Below are positions 36,658-46,950 of a stretch of 60,305 nucleotides of DNA, one piece after another. Position 1 is the first letter of the stretch; every line of letters begins with the position of its first letter. Under the pieces are notes generated by a model. The model saw only the letters and a list, made by a program, of their open reading frames with translations, had not been told where the DNA came from and ran no database searches. The position numbers and the translations under genes are program-made. Source of the DNA: Rhodospirillaceae bacterium (GTDB lineage Bacteria > Pseudomonadota > Alphaproteobacteria > Bin65); assembly GCA_011523655.1 (NCBI GenBank), contig WTGH01000060.1, positions 71,174 through 131,478 on the forward strand, read 5' to 3'.

Positions 36658-37545
36658 CTAGCCCTCCGGCGGGCGGGCGCAGACCCGGTCGTAGGCGAAG
36701 CGCTCGCCGATCAGGCCGTTGTATTCGTAGATATCCAGCGTCGCCTCGAAGGCCTCGGGCGTGATCTCGATATGGGGCGCCCAGCAGCCGAGCTTCTGGT
36801 AGGTGGCGATGCAGCGTTCGAGCACCGGCAGGTCGATGTCCGGGAAAAAGGAGTCCTCGGCGCGCGCGACCTCGGCCGCCGGCGTCTCGTTGAGCCACAC
36901 CCGCGCCCTGCGGTAGGCGCGAGTGAAAGCCCTTGCCATATCGGTCTCCAGCCAGTCCGGCCGGGCGCACAGGCTGGAGAAGCCGCAGCGGCCGACCTGG
37001 AGCCCGACCTGCGCCACGACATGGCCGATGCCGTCGGCCTCGAGCTGCTGGGGGAACGGCCCCTGCTGCTGGACATAGGCGCCCTGCCCGTCGCGGAAGG
37101 CGCGGTCGATGTCGGCGGCGCCGCCGGGATGGATGGCGTCGATCTTCCCGAAATCGATGCCGGCCTTGTGGCAGGCATATCTGAACATGGCGAGCGGCTG
37201 GCCGCCGCCGAACAGCACGACCTCCGCGCCCTCGAGCCTGCGCCAGTCGAAGTCCGGATCCGGCTCCCGCCCGGTCAGGAAAAAGCCGTCCATCTCGTTG
37301 ATCTGGGCGAAATGGACGACGCCGGGCGCCTCGCCCTTCGACAACGGCCCGAAGGCCTGGCTGAGCGCCGACTGGACGACATGGGCCGAGCCGTCCTTGA
37401 GCGCTGCGATGGCGGAAACGCCCGGCGGCGACACCGACCAGTCGGCCTCCAGCCCCTCCTCGGCCAGGAATCCGCCGGCCATGGTCGCGATCAGCGGCGA
37501 GTAGAAGGCCGAGAACAGGGAGAACTGGATATGGATACGGGTCAT
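36658..37545 (-). CDS. NMT1/THI5-like binding protein without signal peptide
   Basis: A 295-residue protein of the SsuA/THI5/NMT1 type: MTRIHIQFSLFSAFYSPLIA, GGFLAEEGLEADW and GGGQPLAMFRYACHKAGID resemble periplasmic substrate-binding proteins of ABC importers. No signal peptide is visible at ATG 37,545 nor in a longer TTG reading frame, and no permease or ATPase is adjacent, so it may be cytoplasmic or not a transporter component. It lies 37 bp after galD and 4 bp before the CMD-family gene. Confidence 0.65.
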   Translation of the reverse strand: MTRIHIQFSLFSAFYSPLIATMAGGFLAEEGLEADWSVSPPGVSAIAALKDGSAHVVQSALSQAFGPLSKGEAPGVVHFAQINEMDGFFLTGREPDPDFDWRRLEGAEVVLFGGGQPLAMFRYACHKAGIDFGKIDAIHPGGAADIDRAFRDGQGAYVQQQGPFPQQLEADGIGHVVAQVGLQVGRCGFSSLCARPDWLETDMARAFTRAYRRARVWLNETPAAEVARAEDSFFPDIDLPVLERCIATYQKLGCWAPHIEITPEAFEATLDIYEYNGLIGERFAYDRVCARPPEG

Positions 37546-37582
37546 GGGCGGCAGTCCTTCCGCAGGATCGGGCGCGCCCGTG

Positions 37583-38653
37583 CTAGCCCGCAAAGACCGT
37601 GCCGTCCATCAACTTGTTGGCGGTGCGCAGGATGGCCGCCGAGGCGACGCTGCCGTCGTCGGCGAGCGCGGCGATCACCGAGGTCTGCCCGGACGGATGC
37701 TCGATTTCCAGCGTCTTCGGGTTGCCCGGCGGCAGGGCGGCGAGCGCCGCGGCAGGCGATTCCGGCAGCAGGCAGGCCGTGGCGACGCTGACCGCGCCGA
37801 GCACACCGATGGTCGCGTGGCAGCGGTGCGGGATGAAGGTCCGGGTGTTGATCGCCCCGCCGTGTTGCGGCGCGCTCACCATGGTCATCTTGGGCACCGT
37901 TTTGGCGACCACATTGCCCAGGTTCATCAGCGGGCCGCAGGCGAGGCGCAGGCGTTCGAGCCGGATCTTGAGCGCCTCGTCGGCGTCCAGCGCTTCGCGG
38001 CTCTCGGTTCCGGCGATGCCCGCGTCTGCCGCCCGCAGCACGACGCAGGGCATGCCGTTGTCGATCAGCGTCACCTCGATCCCGTCGACCCGGTCGCATG
38101 CCCGGCCGGTCGGCAGCAGCGCGCCGCAGGTCGCGCCGGCGGTGTCCCGGAATTGCAGCGGCACCGGCGCGGCGGCGCCCGGCACGCCGTCGATCCTTGC
38201 GTCCCCGGCGTAGCGGACCGTCCCGCCCGGCGTCTGCACGGTCGCCACGGCCGTCTGCCCGGTATTCACCAGATGGATCGTCACCGGAGTCTCGCCGGCG
38301 CGCGCCGGCACGAGGCCGCGCTCGATGGCGAAGGGGCCGACCCCGGCCAGGATGTTGCCGCAGGTCTGGGCATCGGAAACCAGCGGTGCGTCGACGCTGA
38401 CCTGAAGGAACAGGTAATCGACATCGACGCCGTTGCGATCGGATGGCGAGACCACCGCGACCTTCGAGGTCAGCGGGTCGGCGCCGCCCATGCCGTCGAT
38501 CTGGCGCGGATCGGGCGAGCCCATGACCCGGCGCAGGAAGGCGTCGCGCGCCGCCGGGTCCGCCGGCAGGTCTTCGGCGAGGAAATAACCGCCCTTCGAC
38601 GTGCCGCCGCGCATCCACAGGCAGCGCACGCCGCCCGGCAACGCCTCAGACAT
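37583..38653 (-). CDS. galD: 4-oxalomesaconate tautomerase (PrpF-family)
   Basis: A 356-residue PrpF/GalD-family isomerase with a diaminopimelate-epimerase-like fold. Conserved stretches: [35 protein letters not shown] and [14 protein letters not shown]. Neighbouring galB-like and galC-like genes make 4-oxalomesaconate keto-enol tautomerase the best assignment; 2-methylaconitate isomerase (PrpF) is the alternative but no methylcitrate genes are near. Its start overlaps galC's end by 8 bp. Confidence 0.82.
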   Translation of the reverse strand: MSEALPGGVRCLWMRGGTSKGGYFLAEDLPADPAARDAFLRRVMGSPDPRQIDGMGGADPLTSKVAVVSPSDRNGVDVDYLFLQVSVDAPLVSDAQTCGNILAGVGPFAIERGLVPARAGETPVTIHLVNTGQTAVATVQTPGGTVRYAGDARIDGVPGAAAPVPLQFRDTAGATCGALLPTGRACDRVDGIEVTLIDNGMPCVVLRAADAGIAGTESREALDADEALKIRLERLRLACGPLMNLGNVVAKTVPKMTMVSAPQHGGAINTRTFIPHRCHATIGVLGAVSVATACLLPESPAAALAALPPGNPKTLEIEHPSGQTSVIAALADDGSVASAAILRTANKLMDGTVFAG

Positions 38654-39317
38654 ATTTCAGCCCGGCGGCTTCGAGGTCGCCGCGCATGCCGTACATGTCG
38701 AGCCCCAGTTCGCCGGCGGCGAGGCGCCGGCGCTTCTCGTCTTCATTGGCGATCCGGGCCTGGGCCTTCGCCAGCACCTCGGCGGCCTCTTCGCGCCGGA
38801 CGATGCAGACGCCGTCGTCGTCGCCGACCACGACATCGCCGGGCCTGACCGGCGCACCGGCGCAGACCACCGGCACGTTGACCGAACCGGGCGTCTTCTT
38901 CACCGTGCCCTGGGCACACACCGTCCGCGACCAGACCGGGAAACACATCGCCGTCAGGTCCTTGACGTCGCGCACGCCGGTATCGGCCACCAGCCCGGCC
39001 GCGCCGCGGGCGCGGGCGGAGGTCGCCAGCAGGTCGCCGAAATAGCCGGCGTCGGACGGCGAGGTGACGGCGAGGACCAGCATGTCGCCGGGCTGGAGCT
39101 GCTCGATGGCGACATGGACCATCCAGTTGTCGCCCGGCGGCGCGAGGATGGTGACGGCCGAGCCCGCCGCCGCCGCGCCGGCATAGATCGGCCGGATGGC
39201 GGAGGCGAGCAGCCCGGTGCGCCCCTGGGCCTCGTGGACCGTCGCGACGCCGCATTCCCCCAGCGCCGCGATCACCGCCGGATCGGCCCGTTCGATATTG
39301 CGGACGACGACGCCCAT
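38646..39317 (-). CDS. galC: 4-carboxy-4-hydroxy-2-oxoadipate aldolase
   Basis: A 223-residue RraA-fold enzyme. It would split 4-carboxy-4-hydroxy-2-oxoadipate into pyruvate and oxaloacetate, the last step of the meta-cleavage route for protocatechuate/gallate (LigK/GalC/ProA). The metal-binding loop [12 protein letters not shown] and [19 protein letters not shown] are present. The ATG at 39,317 overlaps the galB stop by one base (TGATG). Confidence 0.83.
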   Translation of the reverse strand: MGVVVRNIERADPAVIAALGECGVATVHEAQGRTGLLASAIRPIYAGAAAAGSAVTILAPPGDNWMVHVAIEQLQPGDMLVLAVTSPSDAGYFGDLLATSARARGAAGLVADTGVRDVKDLTAMCFPVWSRTVCAQGTVKKTPGSVNVPVVCAGAPVRPGDVVVGDDDGVCIVRREEAAEVLAKAQARIANEDEKRRRLAAGELGLDMYGMRGDLEAAGLKYV

Positions 39318-40051
39318 CACAGCTCGTCCACGCAGCGCGGGAACACGGCCTGGAAGCCCTCGGCGTATTTGCAGTCCCGTCCTCCGGCCATGCCGCCGGA
39401 ATTGCGCCGGAAATGGTTGCCGCGGTTCTCGGCGACGTTGGTGTAGTAGGCCCAGAGATGGTGTTGGCCCTCCATGCACTCGATGGCGGCGCGCTTCTTC
39501 TCCCAGACCGGCGTGATGTCCAGGAACACGTTGGGCACCCAGCCCATCTGCTCGGTCTGGTGCGGCTCGAACAGGTACATCTGCGGCGCGCCGAGCACTT
39601 TTTCGCCGGGATTGTGGCCCCAGGCCTGGGCGATCATCCGCGCCTCCATGGTGAAGGCCATGGTCGCCATATGGTCCGTGTTGTACGGGTCATATTTGGA
39701 ATGGGTCAGGATGAAGGACGGCTGCACCGCGCGCAGCACGTCGACCAGCCGGTTTTTCGCCGCCTCGTCCAGCGTGAGCAGATAGTCGCCGAGGTCGAAG
39801 CAGATCAGGTCGTGGGCGCCGAGCGCCTCGGCGGCCTTCTCCGCCTCGCTGCGCCGCACGGCCTTCACCCCGTCAAGCGTCGCGCCCTCCTGCTTCCACA
39901 GCCGGGCGCTCTCGCCGCGCTCGCCGAAGGAGAGGCAGACGATCGTGACCTCGACGCCGCGTTCCTGGTGCAGTGCGATCGCGCCGCCGCAGCGCCAGAC
40001 GAAATCCGCCGCATGGGCGCTGACGACAAGCGCGGTCTTCCGGCCGCTCAT
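39317..40051 (-). CDS. galB: 4-oxalomesaconate hydratase, PIG-L type
   Basis: A 244-residue zinc enzyme of the PIG-L/LmbE superfamily. The usual HPDDE zinc motif is AHAADFVWR here (about residues 12-20), the form I associate with GalB, which hydrates 4-oxalomesaconate. A later [15 protein letters not shown] provides the third zinc ligand. Together with the galC- and galD-like genes it completes the lower protocatechuate 4,5-cleavage or gallate pathway. The start overlaps the stop of an HTH gene by 4 bp. Confidence 0.8.
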   Translation of the reverse strand: MSGRKTALVVSAHAADFVWRCGGAIALHQERGVEVTIVCLSFGERGESARLWKQEGATLDGVKAVRRSEAEKAAEALGAHDLICFDLGDYLLTLDEAAKNRLVDVLRAVQPSFILTHSKYDPYNTDHMATMAFTMEARMIAQAWGHNPGEKVLGAPQMYLFEPHQTEQMGWVPNVFLDITPVWEKKRAAIECMEGQHHLWAYYTNVAENRGNHFRRNSGGMAGGRDCKYAEGFQAVFPRCVDEL

Positions 40052-40386
40052 GGCTTTACCCCGGTGAAGTCCGTACCGCCCGCCCGGTCCGCGGAGTCGC
40101 CGCCCATGGCGCGGTGCGCGATCTGCGGATCCTTTGCGATCATGGCAAGCAGGACACGGGCATTCCCTTCCGGCTGGCGGCGGCCGAGTTCCCAATCGAG
40201 CAACGTAGCCTCGTCGACACCGACGCTCCTGGCGAAATCGGTCCGCGACAGGCCGGTGCCGGCCCGGATCGCCCTGACGTCGAGTTCCGGCGTTTCAGTC
40301 TTTTCGACTTCGGGAGGGCCTTCGCCTCGTGCCCTGGCCTCGGCCTGCTTCAGGTCCTCTTCGAATCTTTCCAGCACGTCGTTCAT
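40048..40386 (-). CDS. XRE/HigA-like HTH protein heading the gal operon
   Basis: A 112-residue protein whose C-terminal half is an XRE-type helix-turn-helix (LDVRAIRAGTGLSRTDFARS, then DEATLLDWELGRRQPEG and ARVLLAMIAKDP). This form is typical of antitoxins paired with RelE/HigB toxins, but no toxin gene is recognisable upstream. It overlaps galB by 4 bp (TCAT at 40,048-40,051), so it is probably translated with the gal genes and may be their repressor. ATG 40,386 is preferred; an in-frame TTG at 40,485 would extend it. An orphan antitoxin recruited as regulator is inference. Confidence 0.72.
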   Translation of the reverse strand: MNDVLERFEEDLKQAEARARGEGPPEVEKTETPELDVRAIRAGTGLSRTDFARSVGVDEATLLDWELGRRQPEGNARVLLAMIAKDPQIAHRAMGGDSADRAGGTDFTGVKP

Positions 40387-40631
40387 CGCCTGCTCCAGCA
40401 CGTCAGGGTGGGCGCGCCCGCGGCGGGCCGGCCGCGCCGGCGTCACGCAGCGCGGCCGGAATGACCGCGTTGACGCGACATCCAAAGTGTAGCGCCGGTA
40501 ACCCGCCCGGCAAGTGCCCCGCCCGGATAGCGGGTTGCGGAGCGGGCGGTTCGGCCCGTAGAAATGGCCGGCGACGCGGCGGCGCGGGCCACAGTGCCGA
40601 TCCGGCCGCCGGAAACCGAAGGGAGAATCGC

Positions 40632-41834
40632 ATGTTCAGGTTCACGACAGGAACGATCCTCGCCGGCAGCCTTGCGCTGGCGGCCGCCGCCGAGGCCCGC
40701 GAGATCAAGGTCGGCTTCATCGCGCCGAAATCCGGCGGGGCGGCGCAGCTGGGCGAGCAGCTCGAAAAGGGCGCGCGCCTCTATATCAAGCTGCACGAGA
40801 AAGAACTTGGCGGCGACACGATCAAGCTGATCGTGCGCGATTCCAAGCGCCCCGGCGGGCCGATCGCCAAGGCGGCGGCGCAGGAGCTGATTGCGCGCGA
40901 GAAGGTCGAGATCCTGGGCGGCGTCATCTTCTCGCCCAACGCCATGTCGATTGCGCCGCTGGCGACCGCCGCCAAGGTGCCCTTCGTCGTGATGAACGCC
41001 GGCACGTCCTGGATCACCACCCTGTCGCCGAACATCGCCCGGGTTTCGTTCACCATGTGGCAGGCCGGCTTCATCATGGGCGAGCACGCCGCGACGGCGC
41101 TCGGCTGCAAGACGGCGATTTCCGGCTACACCAACTACCCGCCGGGCAAGGACAGCGTGGCCGCCTTCAAGCGCGGCTTCGAGGGCGCCGGCGGCAAGGT
41201 CATCGATTCGATCCCGATGGGCGGCCCGCGCGAGGCGCCGGACTTCACGCCCTTCTTCCAGCGGGTGAAGGACAAGAAGCCGGGGTGCTTCTACGTCTTC
41301 GTGCCGGGCGGCAACCATGCCGCGGGCGCGTCCAAGACCTACCTCGCCCTGCGCATGAAGGAGGCCGGCATCAAGTTCATCGGCCCCGGCGACCTCACCC
41401 ACGATCTGCAATTGCAGAGCATCGGTCCGGCCATCGCCGGCACGACCATCGCCATCCACTATCACGCCGATCTCGAGAATGCGGCCAACGCGGCATACCG
41501 CAAGGCGTTCAAGGCCGAATACGGCAAGGATGCGGTGAACGATTTCGTCAGCGTCGGCGGCTATGACGGCATGGCCGCGGTGTTCCATGTCATCAAGTCG
41601 GCCAAGGGCGGCAAGATCACCGCGGACGGCGCGATCAAGGCGCTGAGAGGCTGGACCCACGACAGCCCGCGCGGAAAAATCTCGATCGACCCGGTGACGC
41701 GCGACATCGTCCAGAACATCTATGTCGCCGAGGTCGTCAACGATAACGGCACCCTGCGCCACAAGACGCTGAAGACCATCGAGGCGGTCAAGGACAAGTG
41801 CAAGGAACTGAAGATCGGCCGGTGCGGAAAGTAG
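40632..41834 (+). CDS. Liv-type ABC substrate-binding protein, copy 1
   Basis: A 400-residue periplasmic binding protein of the branched-chain amino acid/amide type. A signal peptide spans about residues 1-22 (LAGSLALAAAAEAREI). The mature protein starts IKVGFIAPKSGGAAQLGEQL. Very similar along its whole length to the next gene, including the identical C-terminal CKELKIGRCGK, so a recent tandem duplication. The real ligand (amino acid, amide, urea or aromatic acid) is unknown; the neighbouring gal operon makes an aromatic or carboxylic acid worth considering. Confidence 0.85.
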   Translation: MFRFTTGTILAGSLALAAAAEAREIKVGFIAPKSGGAAQLGEQLEKGARLYIKLHEKELGGDTIKLIVRDSKRPGGPIAKAAAQELIAREKVEILGGVIFSPNAMSIAPLATAAKVPFVVMNAGTSWITTLSPNIARVSFTMWQAGFIMGEHAATALGCKTAISGYTNYPPGKDSVAAFKRGFEGAGGKVIDSIPMGGPREAPDFTPFFQRVKDKKPGCFYVFVPGGNHAAGASKTYLALRMKEAGIKFIGPGDLTHDLQLQSIGPAIAGTTIAIHYHADLENAANAAYRKAFKAEYGKDAVNDFVSVGGYDGMAAVFHVIKSAKGGKITADGAIKALRGWTHDSPRGKISIDPVTRDIVQNIYVAEVVNDNGTLRHKTLKTIEAVKDKCKELKIGRCGK

Positions 41835-41883
41835 CGAAATCCGCTAACCTGTCCGTTCAACAAAATCGAAACGGAGGAGTGCC

Positions 41884-43086
41884 ATGTTCAGGGTCACCAC
41901 CGGACTCGCTCTCGCCGGCGCCGTCGCCTTCGCTGCGGCGGCCGAGGCGCGGGAGATCAAGGTCGGCTTCATCGCGCCGAAATCCGGCGGCGCGGCGCAG
42001 CTCGGCGACCAGATGGAAAAGGGCGCGCGGCTCTATCTGAAACTGCACGCCAAGGAGCTGGGCGGCGACACGATCAAGCTGATCGTGCGCGATTCGAAAC
42101 GCCCCGGCGGGCCGATCGCCAAGGCGGCGGCGCAGGAGCTGATCGCGCGCGAGAAGGTCGAGATCCTCGGCGGCGTCATCTTCTCGCCGAACGCCATGTC
42201 GATCGCGCCGCTGGTCACCGCGGCCAAGGTGCCGTTCGTCATCATGAACGCGGGCACGGCGTTTATCACCAACATGTCGCCCAACATCGCGCGCGTGTCC
42301 TTCACCATGTGGCAGGCCGGCTACATCATGGGCGAGCACGCCGCCAAGGAGATGGGCTGCAAGACGGCGATTTCCGGCTACACCAACTATCCGCCGGGCA
42401 AGGACAGCGTCGCCGCCTTCGCGCGCGGCTTCGAAGGGGCCGGCGGCAAGGTGGTCGATTCGATCCCGATGGGCGGCCCGCGCGAGGCGCCGGACTTCAC
42501 GCCCTTCTTCCAGCGCGTCAAGGACAAGAAGCCGGGCTGCTTCTATGTCTTCGTGCCGGCCGGCAACCATGCCGCGGGCGTCGCCAAGACCTATCTGTCG
42601 CTCGGCATGCGCAAGGCCGGCGTCAAGCTGATCGGCCCCGGCGACATCACCCAGGACACCCAGCTCCAGGGCATGGGCAAGGCGGCGGTCGGCGTGATCA
42701 CGGCGCACCACTACCATGCCGATCTGGCGACGCCGGAGAACCAGGCGTTCGTCAAGGCGTGGAAGGCGGCCTACGGCGCCAAGTCGACGCCGGACTTCGT
42801 CGGCGTCGGCGGCTATGACGGCATGGCTGCGGTGTTCCACATCATCAAGTCGGCCAAGGGCGGCAAGATCACCGCCGAAAGCGCCATCGGCGCGCTGAAG
42901 GGCTGGAAGTTCAACAGCCCGCGCGGCCCGATCACGATCGATCCGGCAACCCGCGAAATCGTCCAGAACGTCTACGTCGCCCAGGTCTACGAGGAAAACG
43001 GCGTGCTGAAACAGAAGAAGCTGAAGACCTTCGAGGCCGTGAAAGACAAGTGCAAGGAGCTGAAGATCGGCCGCTGCGGCAAGTAG
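41884..43086 (+). CDS. Liv-type ABC substrate-binding protein, copy 2
   Basis: A second 400-residue binding protein with signal peptide, 49 bp after the first and nearly the same in sequence. Differences cluster in stretches such as the ligand-facing region after VIMNAGTAFITNM and the region AVGVITAHHYHADLATPENQ, so the two might bind different ligands. A good Shine-Dalgarno (CGGAGGAG) precedes the ATG. livHMGF follow after a family A repeat element. Confidence 0.85.
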   Translation: MFRVTTGLALAGAVAFAAAAEAREIKVGFIAPKSGGAAQLGDQMEKGARLYLKLHAKELGGDTIKLIVRDSKRPGGPIAKAAAQELIAREKVEILGGVIFSPNAMSIAPLVTAAKVPFVIMNAGTAFITNMSPNIARVSFTMWQAGYIMGEHAAKEMGCKTAISGYTNYPPGKDSVAAFARGFEGAGGKVVDSIPMGGPREAPDFTPFFQRVKDKKPGCFYVFVPAGNHAAGVAKTYLSLGMRKAGVKLIGPGDITQDTQLQGMGKAAVGVITAHHYHADLATPENQAFVKAWKAAYGAKSTPDFVGVGGYDGMAAVFHIIKSAKGGKITAESAIGALKGWKFNSPRGPITIDPATREIVQNVYVAQVYEENGVLKQKKLKTFEAVKDKCKELKIGRCGK

Positions 43087-43127
43087 CGGTTCGGGATCGA
43101 TCCGTCAGTCCGCGCGGCGCCGGAACC

Positions 43128-43249
43128 GTCATTTCGACCGAGCGAAGCGAGTGGAGAAATCTTTCCGCACGGTGCAATGGACCCTGTTCCGTACCGGAAA
43201 GATATCTCCGCTCCGTCCGGACTTGATCCGGGGCTCCGGTCGATATGAC
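43128..43249. repeat. Dispersed inverted-repeat element, family A, full copy
   Basis: A 122-bp inverted repeat: GTCATTTCGACCGAGCGAAG at the left, GGAGAAATCTTTCC inside, the inverse GGAAAGATATCTCC, and CGGTCGATATGAC at the right end. It lies between the second binding protein and livH. Closely similar to 46,786-46,905. Confidence 0.85.
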
Positions 43250-43331
43250 GTGAGGGAGCGGCCGAACGGGCCGCGCCGGCCGGTCTGATGGATCGCTCTT
43301 TCCCTCGCCGCCCCTACCTGCACCATCTCTA

Positions 43332-44207
43332 ATGGCAGCAGCCCTCGATATCGCCACCACGATCCTCGTGTTCGGCCTGGCCTACGCGATGCTGCTGTTC
43401 ATCATCTCGGTCGGCCTGTCGATCACGATGGGGCTGATGGGCTTCGTCAACCTGGCCCACGGCGCCTTCGCCATGGTCGGCGGCTACATCACGGTGAAGC
43501 TGGTGGCGCCGATGGGCGTGCCCTACCTGCTCGCCCTGGTGATCGCCTTCTTTCTTGTTGCGGCGCTCGGCGCGGTCATGGACCGGCTGCTCTACCGCCA
43601 TGTCTACGGCCGGCCGGAGCTCGACCAGGTCCTGTTCACCATCGGCATCGTCTTCGCCTCGGTCGCCGGCGTCTCCTTCGTCTGGGGGCCGGACCCGCAG
43701 AATATCCTGCTGCCGGAAATCCTGCTCGGCGACGTCGACCTCGGCTTCAAGAGCATCCCGGTCTACCGCGCCTTCATGATCGTCGCCGGCGGCATCATCG
43801 TGGCGGCGCTGTTTTTCGGCCTGGAGCGCACGAAAATCGGCGCCCAGGTGCGCGCCGCGGTGGACAACCGGCGCATGGCGGAATCCTGCGGCATCCCGAC
43901 CGGGCGGCTGTTCACGATCATCTTCGCGCTGGGCAGCGGCATGGCGGCGCTGGGCGGCGGCCTCGGCATCCAGATCCTCGGCGGCCTGAAGCCGGTCTTC
44001 GCGTTCGAATATCTGGTGATCTTCCTGATCGTCGTGGCGGTCGGCGGGCTGGGCAATATCCGCGGCACCTTCGTCGCCGCCCTGATCCTCGGCATCATCG
44101 ATTTCGCCGGCAAGTATTTCCTGCCCGAAGGCGGCGGCTTCTTCATCTACGGCGTCACCTTCATTGTGCTGCTGTGGCGGCCGCACGGCCTGTTCGGGAA
44201 GGCGTGA
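43332..44207 (+). CDS. livH: Branched-chain amino acid-type ABC permease LivH
   Basis: A 291-residue permease with about eight membrane segments. MGLMGFVNLAHGAFAMVGGY near residue 37 is the LivH family signature; VAVGGLGNIRGTFVAA is the EAA-like loop. First gene of the livHMGF set; livM starts two bases after its stop. Works with livM and one or both binding proteins upstream. Confidence 0.92.
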   Translation: MAAALDIATTILVFGLAYAMLLFIISVGLSITMGLMGFVNLAHGAFAMVGGYITVKLVAPMGVPYLLALVIAFFLVAALGAVMDRLLYRHVYGRPELDQVLFTIGIVFASVAGVSFVWGPDPQNILLPEILLGDVDLGFKSIPVYRAFMIVAGGIIVAALFFGLERTKIGAQVRAAVDNRRMAESCGIPTGRLFTIIFALGSGMAALGGGLGIQILGGLKPVFAFEYLVIFLIVVAVGGLGNIRGTFVAALILGIIDFAGKYFLPEGGGFFIYGVTFIVLLWRPHGLFGKA

Positions 44208-44208
44208 G

Positions 44209-45231
44209 ATGACCGCCCCGACCTCAGCCACAGCCGTACGAACCAACGGGGCCGCCGCGGCCGCCCTGCTGCGCGCCCACCGATTCCGGGTGATCGAACT
44301 GCTGCCCTGGCTGATCGCGATCGCCGTCTATTTCCTGTTCCCCGGCTACCGGCTGCTGGCGACGCAGATCCTGGTGCTGATCCTGTTCGCGATCTCCCTC
44401 GACCTGATCGTCGGCTATGCCGGGATCGTCTCGCTCGGCCACGCCGCCTTCTTCGGCACCGGGGCCTACACCGCTGCGCTCCTCGCCGACGCCGGCTGGC
44501 AGGAGCCGATCTCCGCCCTTGCGCTGGGGGCGGTGACCGCCGGCCTCCTCGGCTGGGTCTCGGGCTGGATCATCCTGCGCACGAGGGAACTGACACTGCT
44601 GATGCTGACCATGGCGCTCGGGATCATCCTCTACGAGCTGGCCAAGGACCTGGACGACATCACCGGCGGCTTCGACGGCATCAATTTCGAGAACAGCGCC
44701 ATCCTCGGCCTGTTCCCGTTCGACGTGCTCTACTACACGACCAACTACTGGTACGCCTTCGCCTTCCTGGTGCTCGGCTTCCTCGTCGCCCGCACCGTCG
44801 TCCACGCGCCGTTCGGCCGTTCGCTGGTCGGCATCCGCGAGAATGTCCGGCGCATGCACGCCATCGGCACGCCGGTGCAGCAGCGCATGCGCCACGTCTA
44901 CGTCATCGCGGCGATGATCGCCGGGGTGGCCGGCGCGATCTGGGTCCAGGTCCAGGGCAACATCACGATCGGCGTCTACGAGTTCGAGATGTCGGGCAAC
45001 ATCCTGATCATGCTGATCCTGGGCGGGACCGGCCGGCTCTACGGCGCCTTCATCGGCGTCACCGTGTTCACCATCCTGGAGAACCTGACCGAGACCGTGC
45101 TCGGCACCGATCCGCCCTATTGGGAGCTGGTCGTCGGCGTCGCGCTGGTCCTCACCGTGCTGTTCGCGCCGCGCGGCCTGCTCGGCGTGTTCGACCCGCT
45201 GATCCGGCGCTTCCGGGAGCGCAGCGCATGA
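44209..45231 (+). CDS. livM: Branched-chain amino acid-type ABC permease LivM
   Basis: A 340-residue permease. AGIVSLGHAAFFGTGAYTAA is the LivM signature and the C-terminal LILGGTGRLYGAFIG the EAA-like loop. Its stop overlaps the livG start by 4 bp (ATGA at 45,228-45,231). Confidence 0.92.
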   Translation: MTAPTSATAVRTNGAAAAALLRAHRFRVIELLPWLIAIAVYFLFPGYRLLATQILVLILFAISLDLIVGYAGIVSLGHAAFFGTGAYTAALLADAGWQEPISALALGAVTAGLLGWVSGWIILRTRELTLLMLTMALGIILYELAKDLDDITGGFDGINFENSAILGLFPFDVLYYTTNYWYAFAFLVLGFLVARTVVHAPFGRSLVGIRENVRRMHAIGTPVQQRMRHVYVIAAMIAGVAGAIWVQVQGNITIGVYEFEMSGNILIMLILGGTGRLYGAFIGVTVFTILENLTETVLGTDPPYWELVVGVALVLTVLFAPRGLLGVFDPLIRRFRERSA

Positions 45232-45984
45232 CTGATGGTCCCGGGACCGCCGTCCTCGAGACGAAAGGGCTGTGCAAGAATTTCGGCGCCCTGGTGGTGG
45301 CCAAGGACATCGATTTCGCGCTCGAGCCCGGCGCGCGCCACGCCGTAATCGGGCCGAACGGCGCCGGCAAGACGACCTTCGTCAACCTGCTGACCGGGGC
45401 CCTGCCGCCGACCAGCGGCGCGGTCCTGCTCGACGGCCGCGACATCGCCGGGCTGGCCGAGCACGAGCGGGTCAAGCACGGCCTGGTGCGCACGTTCCAG
45501 ATCAACACCCTGTTCAACGGGCTGACGGTGCTGGAGAACATCTACCTGACCGTGGCCGAGCGCATGGGCGTGGCGACCGGCCTGTTCCGCCCGGTCGGCA
45601 GCCGGCCCGAGGTCGTCGCCGAGGCCGAGCGGCTGGTCGAGATGGTCCAGCTGCGGGACGACGCCGGCCGCACCATCGACGAACTGCCCTACGGCCGCCA
45701 GCGCCTGGTCGAGATCGCCATCGCGCTCGCCCTCGAACCGCGGGTGCTGTTGCTCGACGAGCCCTCGGCCGGCGTGCCGGGCGCCGAATCCCACATCATC
45801 CTCGACGCCATCGCGGCGCTGCCGGCCGATATCGCCATCATGATCATCGAGCACGACATGGATGTCGTGTTCCGCTTCGCCGAGCGGATCACGGTGCTGG
45901 TCTCCGGCGCCGTGCTCGCCTCCGGCCCGCCGGACGAGATCGCGGCGGACGAGCGGGTCCGCGCCGTCTATCTGGGCCACGGTC

Positions 45985-45992
<8 letters not shown>
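45228..45992 (+). CDS. livG: Branched-chain amino acid-type ABC ATPase LivG
   Basis: A 254-residue ATPase. Walker A GPNGAGKT is at residues 42-49, Walker B LLLDEPSAG. The ABC signature reads LPYGRQRL in place of the usual LSxGQ, the loosened form often seen in LivG. Between livM and livF with overlapping codons. Confidence 0.9.
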
Positions 45993-46758
<766 letters not shown>

Positions 46759-46785
46759 GGCACCGTCCTTCCTGATTCCTCTGCC

Positions 46786-46905
46786 GTCATATCGACCGGA
46801 GCAGTTCGCAGGACTGCGGAGCGGAGATATCTTTCCCGCGCGGTGCAGGAGACGAAGCGCTGTACCGGAAAGATTTCTCCACTCCCTCCGGTCGGTCGAA
46901 ATGAC
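46786..46905. repeat. Dispersed inverted-repeat element, family A, full copy
   Basis: A 120-bp inverted repeat: GTCATATCGACCGGAG at the left, GGAGATATCTTTCC inside, and GGAAAGATTTCTCC, then GGTCGAAATGAC at the right. It lies between livF and the convergent Tm-1-like gene. Confidence 0.85.
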
Positions 46906-46950
46906 GGCGGGAGGGGGATGCGGGTGGCGCCCTCTCCTCTCCCATTACCC

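Noticed and set aside
37583..38653. PrpF-family gene as part of the methylcitrate cycle
   Set aside because: No prpB, prpC or acnD nearby; galB- and galC-like genes directly adjoin and overlap it.
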